Assembly (NCBI GenBank): GCA_035540935.1
Contig: DATLFS010000091.1
Location: 1-14,137, forward strand
Reading direction: 5' to 3'
Origin: DATLFS01 sp035540935
Lineage (GTDB): Bacteria > Actinomycetota > CADDZG01 > WHSQ01
DNA: 14,137 bases
Part shown: positions 5,299 to 11,757 of the stretch, in pieces
Position numbering within the stretch: position 1 is the first letter of the stretch
Layout of the letters: every line of letters begins with the position of its first letter
Notes under the pieces: generated by a model
The model's database searches: none
What the model saw: the letters and a program-made list of their open reading frames with translations, nothing else
What the model was told of the DNA's origin: nothing
Position numbers and translations under genes: made by a program

Positions 5299-7365
5299 TT
5301 GGCGTCGACCGTGCCCGAGGGGGGAAGCCGGGGCCGCCTCGATGACGAGACGCCGGCTTTCGTCCTCGATTTCCGCGCGGTGCTCGATTCGTTCGCGGAC
5401 GCCGTCGTGGCGGCGGAGCCGGACGATCGCGTCGTCTACCTGAATCGCTCGGCGGAGGTGCTGCTGGGGTGGGAGGCGGCCGACCTCATCGGGCGCCCGC
5501 TCTGGACGATCGTCCCCGAACGGCTGCGCCCGGCACACCGCGCCGCCTTCCGCCGCTTCGTCGACACCGGTGAGGCACGGCTCGTCGGCATCCCGGTGCT
5601 CCTCCCGGCCTTACGTCAAGACGGATCCGAGCAAGAGATCGAGCTGACCATTGGCTACGTCCAGCGAGATGAGGGTCCCCTCGTCATCGCGTCGCTCCGC
5701 GACGTCTCCGATCGCATCGAGCTGGAGCGGCACAACGCCCTGACCCGACGCCTGTTGGAGGTCATCGCCGACGCTCCGACGCTCGCGGAGGCGACACCTC
5801 GCATCCTCGCCGGCATCTGTGAGGAGCTCGGGTGGCAGGTCGGCGCGCTCTGGACCCTGGATCGCGATGAGCAGACGATCTCGTGCGAAGAGCTGTGGTA
5901 TGACGCCGACGATCCGGCCCCGACCTTCGCGGATGCGACGCTCGCTACGAAGCTGACGCGGGGGGTCGGTCTACCCGGCATGGTCTGGGAGGAAAAGCAG
6001 CCACGCTGGATGTTCGACGTGGAGAACGCGACCAACTTCGTGCGCGCTCCCGCGGCGCTGGCCGACGGCCTCCACGCGGCGTTCGCCTTCCCGGTCGAGG
6101 TCGAGGGACGCTTCCTCGGCGTCCTCGAGTTCTTCAGCACCGAGGTGCGCGAGCCGGATCCCGACCTGTTGGAGACGATGGCGACGATAGGCGCCGAGTT
6201 GGGCCGGTTCATCGAGAGGAGGCGCCGAGACGACGCCGCTCTCCTTCAGAACGCCCTCCTCGCGTCGCAGAACGAGAACACACTGGAGGGGATCCTCGTG
6301 GTGGCCGCCGACGGGACGATGATCTCCCACAACCGCCGCTTCGCGGAGATGTGGGGCCTGCCGCAGGATGTGATGGCGACGGGCGCCGACGAAGCCGCCC
6401 TCGCGGCCGCGGCGGAAAAAGTCCTCGACCCTGACGCGTTCCTCGCCCGGGTCGCCGATCTGTATGCGCGCCGAGATGCGCGTGGCCGGGACGAGATCCG
6501 CCTGCGCGACGGGCGCGTCTTCGACCGCTATACCGCTCCCCTGGAGGCGCCCGATGGCTCCTACGTAGGCCGCGCCTGGTACACGCGCGACGTCACGGCA
6601 GAGCGCGTCGCCGAGCAGCGCCTGGCGGAGAGCAGCATGCGCTACCGCCACCTCGCGAAGACGCTGCAGCAGAACCTGCTGCCACCGAGGAACATCGAGA
6701 TCCCTGGGGCGGAGGTGGCGACGCTCTACGAACCGGTGGGCGAGGGCAACACCGTCGGCGGTGACTTCTACGACGTCTTCGAGCCGCGCCAAGGAGAATG
6801 GGCGATCGTAGTGGGCGACGTGTGCGGCAAGGGCGTGGAGGCCGCCGCGATCACCTCGCTCGTGCGATACACGATCCGGGCCCTCGCCATGAAGGGCGCG
6901 GCGCCGGATGAGGTGCTTCGAGACACGAATGCCGCCATGCTGATGGAAGGCGTCGACGACCGCTTCTGCACCGTCTCGTACGCCCGGCTGGCGCGAGATG
7001 GAGACGGATTCTCCGCGTGCATCACGATCGCAGGGAACCCCCTGCCGCTGGTCGTGCGGGCGCGAGGGAAGGTCGAGTCGGCCGGTGCGTTGGGACTGCC
7101 GCTCGGCCTCTTCCCGGAACCGGCCATAGAAGCATGCGAGACGCATCTCGGCCGCGGCGACACACTCGTCCTGCTAACCGATGGCGTCACCGACACCGGC
7201 GGCGACCGGCACGCCCTGGGAGACGCGGGACTGGCAACGCTGCTCGCGGATGCCGCACCGGAAGGGGCGCAGGGCATCGTCGACCGGATCCGGCGCATGG
7301 TGACGCATATCGGAGTCGGCGAGCGTCGCGATGACTGCGCGCTGGTCGCGCTCAAGGTCCGCTGA
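5299..7365 (+). CDS. PAS-GAF-PAS sensor with PP2C-type (SpoIIE/RsbU) serine phosphatase domain
   Basis: A 688-residue soluble sensor phosphatase starting at TTG with an ideal AGGAGG. Domains in order: PAS about 25-138 (VVYLNRSAEVLLGW, IGRPLW, ending in DVSDR), GAF about 148-308 (LGWQVGALW, GVGLPGMVWE, AFPVEVEGRFLGVLEFFS), a second PAS about 315-435 (GILVVAADGTMISHNRRFAEMWGL, ending in YTRDVT), and SpoIIE phosphatase about 450-686. Catalytic metal motifs are intact: GGDFYDVF with D489 and D492, GDVCGKG with D507, LLTDGVTD with D628 and D632, and ERRDDCALVAL with D678-D679. Such proteins usually dephosphorylate an anti-sigma-factor antagonist to switch on a sigma factor. No membrane segment is seen, so it senses a cytoplasmic signal; the GAF or PAS ligand is unknown. 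No antagonist, anti-sigma or sigma gene is adjacent. It ends four bases from mutM. Confidence 0.95.
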   Translation: MASTVPEGGSRGRLDDETPAFVLDFRAVLDSFADAVVAAEPDDRVVYLNRSAEVLLGWEAADLIGRPLWTIVPERLRPAHRAAFRRFVDTGEARLVGIPVLLPALRQDGSEQEIELTIGYVQRDEGPLVIASLRDVSDRIELERHNALTRRLLEVIADAPTLAEATPRILAGICEELGWQVGALWTLDRDEQTISCEELWYDADDPAPTFADATLATKLTRGVGLPGMVWEEKQPRWMFDVENATNFVRAPAALADGLHAAFAFPVEVEGRFLGVLEFFSTEVREPDPDLLETMATIGAELGRFIERRRRDDAALLQNALLASQNENTLEGILVVAADGTMISHNRRFAEMWGLPQDVMATGADEAALAAAAEKVLDPDAFLARVADLYARRDARGRDEIRLRDGRVFDRYTAPLEAPDGSYVGRAWYTRDVTAERVAEQRLAESSMRYRHLAKTLQQNLLPPRNIEIPGAEVATLYEPVGEGNTVGGDFYDVFEPRQGEWAIVVGDVCGKGVEAAAITSLVRYTIRALAMKGAAPDEVLRDTNAAMLMEGVDDRFCTVSYARLARDGDGFSACITIAGNPLPLVVRARGKVESAGALGLPLGLFPEPAIEACETHLGRGDTLVLLTDGVTDTGGDRHALGDAGLATLLADAAPEGAQGIVDRIRRMVTHIGVGERRDDCALVALKVR

Positions 7366-7369
7366 CCGA

Positions 7370-8173
7370 CTACGGCCTCTGGCAGCGCGGGCAGTACGTG
7401 GTGCCGCGCCCGGCCAACACGATCTTCCGCAAGGGCGTCCCGCAACGCGGGCACGGCGCGCCGGCACGACCGTACGCGACGAGGAAGGACGCATTCCTGC
7501 CGGAGGCGCCGTTCACCATCCGGTAATCACGGAACGTGGTGCCCTCGCGTTCGACCGCGGCCGTGAGGACGTCCCTGATCGCCGCGTGCAGAGCGAACGC
7601 GCGGGAGCGCCCGACGCGCCGCGATGCCGGGTGGATCCTCGCCTGCCAGAGGCTCTCGTCGGCATAGATGTTGCCGACCCCAGCTACCGGCCGGCCCGAC
7701 AGGAGGTAGGCCTTCACCGGCGCGCGCGTCGCCGCGAGACGCGCGGCGAAAGCGCCGGGATCGAATTCATCCGACAGCGGCTCCGGCCCGAGCGCGGCGA
7801 GAGACGGGATCGAGCCGTACGCGCCTGCCGGCACGACGGCTATGCGCCCGAAGCGTCGGGGGTCGCGGAAAGACAGGACACGACCGTCGTCGAGAAAGAG
7901 CCGCGCGCGCACGTGAGCGTCGTCGAGGTCGAACCGGAACGAGCCGGTCATGCCCAGATGGAGCACCAGCTCGAGTTCGTCGTCGAGCCGCGCGAGCATG
8001 AACTTCCCCCGCCGACCGAGCGTTCGGACGGTGTGACCCTCCGCCCGCGCCACGTCCACGAACTCACGCGGCATCGTCGGGATCGGATCGCACCACGTTT
8101 CCACGATCTTCCGCCCGACGAGAGCGGGCTCGAGCTGCCTCCGAACCGACTCGACCTCCGGTAGCTCCGGCAC
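7370..8173 (-). CDS. mutM: Formamidopyrimidine-DNA glycosylase (Fpg/MutM)
   Basis: A 267-residue base-excision-repair enzyme that removes 8-oxoguanine and formamidopyrimidines and cuts the abasic site. After removal of the initiator Met the protein begins PELPEV, giving catalytic P2 and E3. Other hallmarks: K57 in GRRGKF, HLGMTGSF at 72-79, DPRRFG at 104-109, GVGNIYADESLW at 165-176, and a C-terminal zinc finger with C241, C244, C261, C264 and R256 in GRGTTYCPRC. A longer frame opens at 8233, but the essential N-terminal Pro demands the GTG at 8173. A TACGCT box seven bases before that GTG supports this start and suggests a leaderless message. Length is normal. It diverges from the CsaA-like gene. 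Confidence 0.97.
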   Translation of the reverse strand: MPELPEVESVRRQLEPALVGRKIVETWCDPIPTMPREFVDVARAEGHTVRTLGRRGKFMLARLDDELELVLHLGMTGSFRFDLDDAHVRARLFLDDGRVLSFRDPRRFGRIAVVPAGAYGSIPSLAALGPEPLSDEFDPGAFAARLAATRAPVKAYLLSGRPVAGVGNIYADESLWQARIHPASRRVGRSRAFALHAAIRDVLTAAVEREGTTFRDYRMVNGASGRNASFLVAYGRAGAPCPRCGTPLRKIVLAGRGTTYCPRCQRP

Positions 8174-8180
8174 GACGTGA

Positions 8181-8186
8181 AGCGTA
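8181..8186 (-). promoter_or_regulatory. Candidate leaderless -10 box of mutM
   Basis: TACGCT on the minus strand ends seven bases before the GTG that must be used for the catalytic N-terminal proline. There is no Shine-Dalgarno. Its -35 region would overlap the divergent csaA -10 box. Confidence 0.5.
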
Positions 8187-8209
8187 TTCGGCGCGCGCCG
8201 CACCTCAGG

Positions 8210-8215
8210 TAGGTT
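8210..8215 (+). promoter_or_regulatory. Candidate leaderless -10 box of the csaA-like gene
   Basis: TAGGTT is followed by six bases and then ATG at 8222, so transcription would begin at or next to the A of the start codon. The overlapping AGGTAGG (8207-8213) could instead be read as a weak ribosome-binding site; the two readings exclude each other. Confidence 0.45.
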
Positions 8216-8221
8216 CCGACG

Positions 8222-8617
8222 ATGCCGCAGCACGAGATCGACCCGGCCTCGCTCCCGTACGCTCCGGAGAAACTCCCGCGTAAGGCCGACGTCGGCGCGG
8301 CCGCCTTCTTCGAGCTCGACCTGCGTGCCGGCCGTGTGTTGGAGGTGGAGGAGTTCCCCGAAGCGCGCAAACCCGCCTGGAAGGTGACCGTCGACTTCGG
8401 CCCGTCCGTCGGGACCCTCCGGACCAGCGCCCAGATCACGAACTACAGGCGCGCGGAGCTCCTGGGCCGGATGGTGGTGGGCGCGCTGAATCTCGGGGTG
8501 AAGAAGATCGCCGGGTTCACCAGCGAGTTCTTGATCCTGGGCGCGCTCGATCCCGACGGCACGGTCAGGCTCCTGGCGGTCGAGGACGACGTTCTGCCCG
8601 GCGCCCCGATCGCCTGA
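8222..8617 (+). CDS. csaA: CsaA-like protein with a tRNA-binding (OB-fold) domain
   Basis: A 131-residue protein. Residues about 27-131 match CsaA-type stand-alone tRNA-binding domains, related to the EMAP-II/MetRS C-terminal OB fold: FFELDLRAGRVLEVEEF at 29-45, ARKPAWKVTVDFGP at 48-61, TSAQIT at 68-73, KKIAGFTSEFLILG at 94-107, then a GTVRLL strand at 113-118. Bacillus CsaA has been described as a homodimeric export-related chaperone and its fold binds tRNA; the role here is not known. The N-terminus is about 20-25 residues longer than a typical CsaA of about 110 residues. The chosen ATG is the first after the stop-free run and matches a leaderless arrangement. It diverges from mutM with 48 bases between and its stop abuts the next gene's stop. 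Confidence 0.88.
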   Translation: MPQHEIDPASLPYAPEKLPRKADVGAAAFFELDLRAGRVLEVEEFPEARKPAWKVTVDFGPSVGTLRTSAQITNYRRAELLGRMVVGALNLGVKKIAGFTSEFLILGALDPDGTVRLLAVEDDVLPGAPIA

Positions 8618-8950
8618 TCAGAAGCCGAAGGCGGAGGCTGCAGCCGCGGCCACGTGTTCGGCCGCCTGCGTCGCGTTCGCGGCGTCGTCGAGCGGCGAGA
8701 AGTCGAACCGCGGATAGACCCAACGCATATCGACGGTGCGCACGTCGTGCTGTGCTCTTTCGGCATCCTGGACGACCACGATCAAGCCGCCTCCGGCCCA
8801 CGACACATATGCGTAGATCGAGTCACGCTCGTCGTCGGGGCGCGCCAGCCGCCTCACGACGCCGCGCGCGCCGAGCGCATCCGCGTCGAGAAAAGTCACC
8901 TCGTAAGGCGATTCGCCCACCCGCACGAGCAACGTCAAGCCATCGATCAC
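8618..8950 (-). CDS. Small hypothetical protein
   Basis: A 110-residue protein that I do not recognise. It starts at GTG 8950, backed by a very strong GGAGGAGGAG site, and its stop directly adjoins the stop of the csaA-like gene. The body (about 1-60) looks like alternating strands (LTLLVRVG, YEVTFLDADALG, DSIYAYVSW, GLIVVVQD), suggesting a small beta-rich domain. Residues about 68-90 carry VRTVDMRWVYPRFDF, and the C-terminus is an Ala-rich helix ending GFGF-like. No signal peptide, membrane segment or Cys is seen, so it is probably cytosolic. Reading frame and ribosome-binding site make the gene credible; function is unknown. Confidence 0.7.
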   Translation of the reverse strand: MIDGLTLLVRVGESPYEVTFLDADALGARGVVRRLARPDDERDSIYAYVSWAGGGLIVVVQDAERAQHDVRTVDMRWVYPRFDFSPLDDAANATQAAEHVAAAAASAFGF

Positions 8951-8956
8951 GGATCT

Positions 8957-8968
8957 CTCCTCCTCCCC
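8957..8968 (-). promoter_or_regulatory. Strong ribosome-binding site for the gene starting at 8950
   Basis: The minus strand reads GGGGAGGAGGAG, with an AGGAGG core eight bases from the GTG. It settles the start codon of the small gene. Confidence 0.75.
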
Positions 8969-9040
8969 GGCGTTCTCATACCAATCCTGACGACGGGGTG
9001 TGACACGAAACCGCGTTCGCGGGCGTGGGAACAGTTAAGT

Positions 9041-9050
9041 ACACGCGTGT
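9041..9050. promoter_or_regulatory. 10-bp palindrome in the divergent intergenic region
   Basis: ACACGCGTGT is a perfect palindrome within the 138-bp gap (8951-9088) between two divergent small genes. It sits beside an AT-rich GTTAAGTA patch (9034-9041). A second small hairpin, CCGCG-TT-CGCGG, is at 9011-9022. Either could be an operator for one or both genes; no clear promoter is found for either, and short GC-rich palindromes arise easily in DNA of this composition. Confidence 0.25.
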
Positions 9051-9088
9051 GATTCACGCCGGTCGGCGAGAACCGCGAAGATGAGCCG

Positions 9089-9313
9089 ATGGCGGACCCC
9101 CGCGGGATCACGACGGTTCAGCTCGGGCAGTTCAGCCGCGAGCAGGGGAACGCGATCGCCGGCGAGCTCGAGGAGGCCGGGATCGTGTGGTGGTACAAGG
9201 AGCCGGGTTACTTCTCACGCATCTGGGAGCACGGTGTCAGGGTCTTCGTCGATCGAGCCCGGCTGGACGAGGCTCGGGCGATCGCCGACCGCATCGTAGC
9301 CGACCTCCGCTAG
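9089..9313 (+). CDS. Small hypothetical protein, DUF2007-like fold suspected
   Basis: A 74-residue protein with an alpha-beta pattern: a helix (about 14-30, REQGNAIAGELEEAGI), a strand with WWYKEPGYFS (33-42), a strand GVRVFVD (49-55), and a helix RLDEARAIADRIVADL (58-73). The order 'helix, short basic/aromatic loop, VFV strand, D..EAR helix' resembles DUF2007-type putative signalling proteins, which are of similar size; this is a pattern impression only. The ATG at 9089 lacks a good Shine-Dalgarno. The last four bases overlap the stop of the convergent M29 aminopeptidase gene. Coding potential is supported by composition and by a sensible fold pattern rather than by a family match. Confidence 0.6.
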   Translation: MADPRGITTVQLGQFSREQGNAIAGELEEAGIVWWYKEPGYFSRIWEHGVRVFVDRARLDEARAIADRIVADLR

Positions 9314-10533
9314 GAGAACCGCCAGACGTCGTTCTCGATGATGACGGTCTCGCCTCCGTCTTCGGTGAGCCCGACGACCTCGACCTCGGGTCCGCCCACC
9401 ATGAAATCGGTGTGCACGCGCGAATCGTTGCACCCGATCTCCTTCAGCTCCTCCGGCGACAGGCCGGCCGCTCCCTCCATCACCATGGCGAACCCGGCGC
9501 CGTACGCGATGTGGCAGGTCGCGTTCTCGTCGAAGAGCGTCTCGGCGAAGGTCACGCCGGTCTGCCCCACTGCCGAGGAACCGTCGACGAGGGCCACTTC
9601 ACCTAGGAAGGGCGCGCCTTCGTCGGTCTCCAGCTCGGTGCGGACCACGTCGGCTCCCGAGGAAGCGTTCACCTCGACGATCCGACCGCCCGCGAAGGTC
9701 ATCTCCAGGTCGCTGACCGTCACCCCGTACGCGGGGAGGTGCAGGGGACGGGTCGATCTCACATGCCCCTCCGTGAGGCGCCAGTCCGGAGTCGTGAAGA
9801 CCTCTTCCGTCGGGAGGTTCGGGACGTGCCGCTGTCCCCACTTCGTCTCGAACGTCGCGGCGCGCCAGAAGGAGCGGCCGGTGAGGCCGATCCTCAGGTC
9901 GGTGCCTGGGCCGCGGAACCTGAGTGCCTTGAAGCCGTGGCGGTTGAGTGCTTCGGCGCGCCGCGTCAGCCGGTCGACGTGCTCCTTCCACGCTGCGACG
10001 GGGTCGTCCTCGTGGAGGCGCACCGCGTGCCCGACGGCATCCCACAGACGCTCGACGTCCGGTTCGCCGAAGGCGGACGTCGCCCAGCCCTCGTTCGGGT
10101 AGGCGATGATGCACCACGAGATCGAGCCGTCGTTGATCTGGCTCAGGCGCATCTCCGACGCCTTCAGCATCCTCGACTTGCCCACCCGGGTCGGATCGAG
10201 GTCGTCGAAGAGGTCCGGAAGGGGATCGCCGACGATGTGGATCTCCGCCGCCCGCGCCTCTGCCTCGTGCTCCAGCAGGCGGATGGCCTGGGGAGGCGTC
10301 CACCCCAGCCGGTCCTCCGGAGCGCCGGCGATCATCGCCCGCTTGACGCGCTTGTCGCCGTAGTCGGCGTGGACGTACGACGCCCCGGCCGCGTACGCCG
10401 ACTCGGCGATGGCTGCAACGAGGGGCGCATGCTCGACCACGCCGGAGACGATCAGCTCCTGCCCTTCCTGCAGGTTGACCCCGACTCGCACGGCGAGATC
10501 GGCGTAGCGACGGAGTCGTTCGTCGGGCGTCAT
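9310..10533 (-). CDS. M29-family metallo-aminopeptidase (thermophilic aminopeptidase type)
   Basis: A 407-residue M29 aminopeptidase (AmpS/AmpT/PepS type), a cytosolic di-metal exopeptidase of peptide turnover. The N-terminal domain (about 1-185) has RYADLAVRVGVNLQEGQELIV, typical of the family. Catalytic-domain motifs: NLPTEEVFTTPD at 239-250 (metal Glu), FLGEVALVD at 309-317 (E312), ENATCHIAYG at 336-345 (H341), and VHTDFMVG at 373-380 (H374, D376). Spacing from E312 to H341 is 29, as I recall it for the family. The catalytic Tyr is expected seven residues after the His; this protein has F348 there, with Y344 nearby. Start is ATG at 10533, with TATCGT six bases upstream, suggesting a leaderless message. 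Its 3' end overlaps the small gene by four bases. Confidence 0.94.
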   Translation of the reverse strand: MTPDERLRRYADLAVRVGVNLQEGQELIVSGVVEHAPLVAAIAESAYAAGASYVHADYGDKRVKRAMIAGAPEDRLGWTPPQAIRLLEHEAEARAAEIHIVGDPLPDLFDDLDPTRVGKSRMLKASEMRLSQINDGSISWCIIAYPNEGWATSAFGEPDVERLWDAVGHAVRLHEDDPVAAWKEHVDRLTRRAEALNRHGFKALRFRGPGTDLRIGLTGRSFWRAATFETKWGQRHVPNLPTEEVFTTPDWRLTEGHVRSTRPLHLPAYGVTVSDLEMTFAGGRIVEVNASSGADVVRTELETDEGAPFLGEVALVDGSSAVGQTGVTFAETLFDENATCHIAYGAGFAMVMEGAAGLSPEELKEIGCNDSRVHTDFMVGGPEVEVVGLTEDGGETVIIENDVWRFS

Positions 10534-10539
10534 GGGCCG

Positions 10540-10545
10540 ACGATA
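10540..10545 (-). promoter_or_regulatory. Candidate leaderless -10 box of the M29 aminopeptidase gene
   Basis: On the minus strand TATCGT is followed by six bases and then ATG at 10533. No Shine-Dalgarno is present. The box lies in the 56-bp gap to the divergent membrane-protein gene. Confidence 0.48.
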
Positions 10546-10589
10546 CTGCGGGCCTTCACTCCGTCGGGGAAACCGCCGATATCAACCGG

Positions 10590-11726
10590 ATGAACACGTT
10601 CGGATCGGGGAGCGTGACGCCGCCTCCCCCACCTCCGCCGCCCCACGTAGACGACGTTCTGGGTGCGGCGCCGCCTCCTCCCCCTGCCGCGGGGAACAGG
10701 CTCGACCGCGCCTTCCCACCGTTCAGCAAGGCGCGCCTCATCCTGCTGTTGGCGCTGACGCCGGTCATGGCGGTCGCCACCGCGTTCTTCCGGGGGAGGC
10801 TGGACGATCTAGCCGGGCTGGCGGTCGTGACGCTCGGGACGATGGCGATCATCCTCGCGGGGTGGTACGCCGCGACGAAGGAACGGGCTCGGCAAGCCGA
10901 TCCGACGGGCGCACCCGCGGCGCCGGTCCTCGCGGAAGCCCGCGACGGCACCTCGGCGCTCGCGATCGCGCTCCCGTTCCTCTTGTCTTTCGTCCTGATG
11001 GCGACGCTGCTGTTCTCGATGGACGCGTCGCGTCCCGGCATGAACCTCGGCATGGCCGCGCTGATGTCGCTCTACATGGGTGCTCTCTGGCACCTCCGCG
11101 GGACGATCCTCGGCCTCGTGCTGTTGTCCCTTGGAGCGGGAGCCATCGTGGCGTTCGCGTTCGGCGTACTCAACTTCATCTTCTCGTTGTGGGGGAGCGA
11201 CTCGGGTTACAACTTCTGGCTCTACTGGCTGGGCGCGTCGGCCGTGAGCGCGCCGTTCCTGTGGCCGTGGTGGAGACAACTGCGGTACCTCTCGTTCAGG
11301 GGACCCCGCGGCATCGTGGCCGTGACGGTGGCGGTGGTCATGCTCGTGATCGCCATCGTCGCCGCTCTCACGTCGGATCCCGGCAGCGATGCACCCACCC
11401 ACGGGGCCCGCTCCATCCCGCAGGCACCTCCTCCCGCCGCGCCGATCGGCGCGCCGACGCAGGAGCAGGCCGCGGCGGGGTTGTTCGCCGCATGGCGTTT
11501 CGGCAACGAGACCGCCGCCGCGCACGTGGCGTCTCCGTCCGCCGTGGAGACGCTGTTCGCGATCCCCTTTCACCGGCGCGACCGGCTCCTCGGCTGCGGT
11601 GTCTTCGAGGGGACCTTCTCCGAGTGCCGCCTCGAGTCGCAGGCCGCCGGCGTTCTGACGCTCGGTTGGCAGCGCGGCGGTGACGGCCTCTTCTGGATCG
11701 ATTACGTCGCGCCCGTGCGTCGCTAG
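10590..11726 (+). CDS. Polytopic membrane protein with Pro-rich N-terminus and C-terminal extracytoplasmic domain
   Basis: A 378-residue protein of unknown function. The first 47 residues are Pro-rich, with runs of eight and five prolines. About six or seven hydrophobic segments follow, near 48-67, 75-95, 122-143, 151-168, 171-200, 208-227 and 240-261. The C-terminal part (about 290-378) is soluble: AAGLFAAWRFGNETAAAHVASPSAVETLF, then C336 and C346 ten residues apart, then strands ending GLFWIDYVAPVRR. That 'AAWR.GN..AA..VASP.AV..LF' plus two-Cys pattern recurs, as I remember, in secreted actinobacterial proteins and would suit an outside, disulfide-bonded domain. No enzymatic motif is seen. 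No Shine-Dalgarno or TAnnnT box is well placed before the ATG. It diverges from the aminopeptidase gene and is 31 bp from pepF. Confidence 0.8.
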   Translation: MNTFGSGSVTPPPPPPPPHVDDVLGAAPPPPPAAGNRLDRAFPPFSKARLILLLALTPVMAVATAFFRGRLDDLAGLAVVTLGTMAIILAGWYAATKERARQADPTGAPAAPVLAEARDGTSALAIALPFLLSFVLMATLLFSMDASRPGMNLGMAALMSLYMGALWHLRGTILGLVLLSLGAGAIVAFAFGVLNFIFSLWGSDSGYNFWLYWLGASAVSAPFLWPWWRQLRYLSFRGPRGIVAVTVAVVMLVIAIVAALTSDPGSDAPTHGARSIPQAPPPAAPIGAPTQEQAAAGLFAAWRFGNETAAAHVASPSAVETLFAIPFHRRDRLLGCGVFEGTFSECRLESQAAGVLTLGWQRGGDGLFWIDYVAPVRR

Positions 11727-11745
11727 AGGCCGATCCCGCCGCCGT

Positions 11746-11751
11746 TAGGCT
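11746..11751 (+). promoter_or_regulatory. Candidate leaderless -10 box of pepF
   Basis: TAGGCT is followed by six bases and then ATG at 11758, in the 31-bp gap after the membrane-protein gene. No Shine-Dalgarno is present. Suggests pepF has its own promoter despite the short gap. Confidence 0.47.
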
Positions 11752-11757
11752 GCGGGC

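Noticed and set aside
4071..5345. Long plus-strand open frame of 424 codons across the DUF488 and SseB-family genes
   Set aside because: Its product is Arg/Pro-rich with no family pattern. It overlaps two genes whose products match known families; GC-rich DNA readily gives such shadow frames.
5971..7146. 391-codon minus-strand open frame inside the phosphatase gene
   Set aside because: It lies opposite intact GAF, PAS and phosphatase motifs, and its product has no recognisable domain.
8174..8233. Longer MutM beginning at 8233
   Set aside because: Fpg needs proline right after the initiator Met for catalysis. Only the start at 8173 gives this.
9028..9053. ECF-sigma-like promoter (GGAAC box) upstream of the small gene at 9089
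   Set aside because: GGAAC is present, but no matching -10 motif with normal spacing follows; a five-base match alone is weak.
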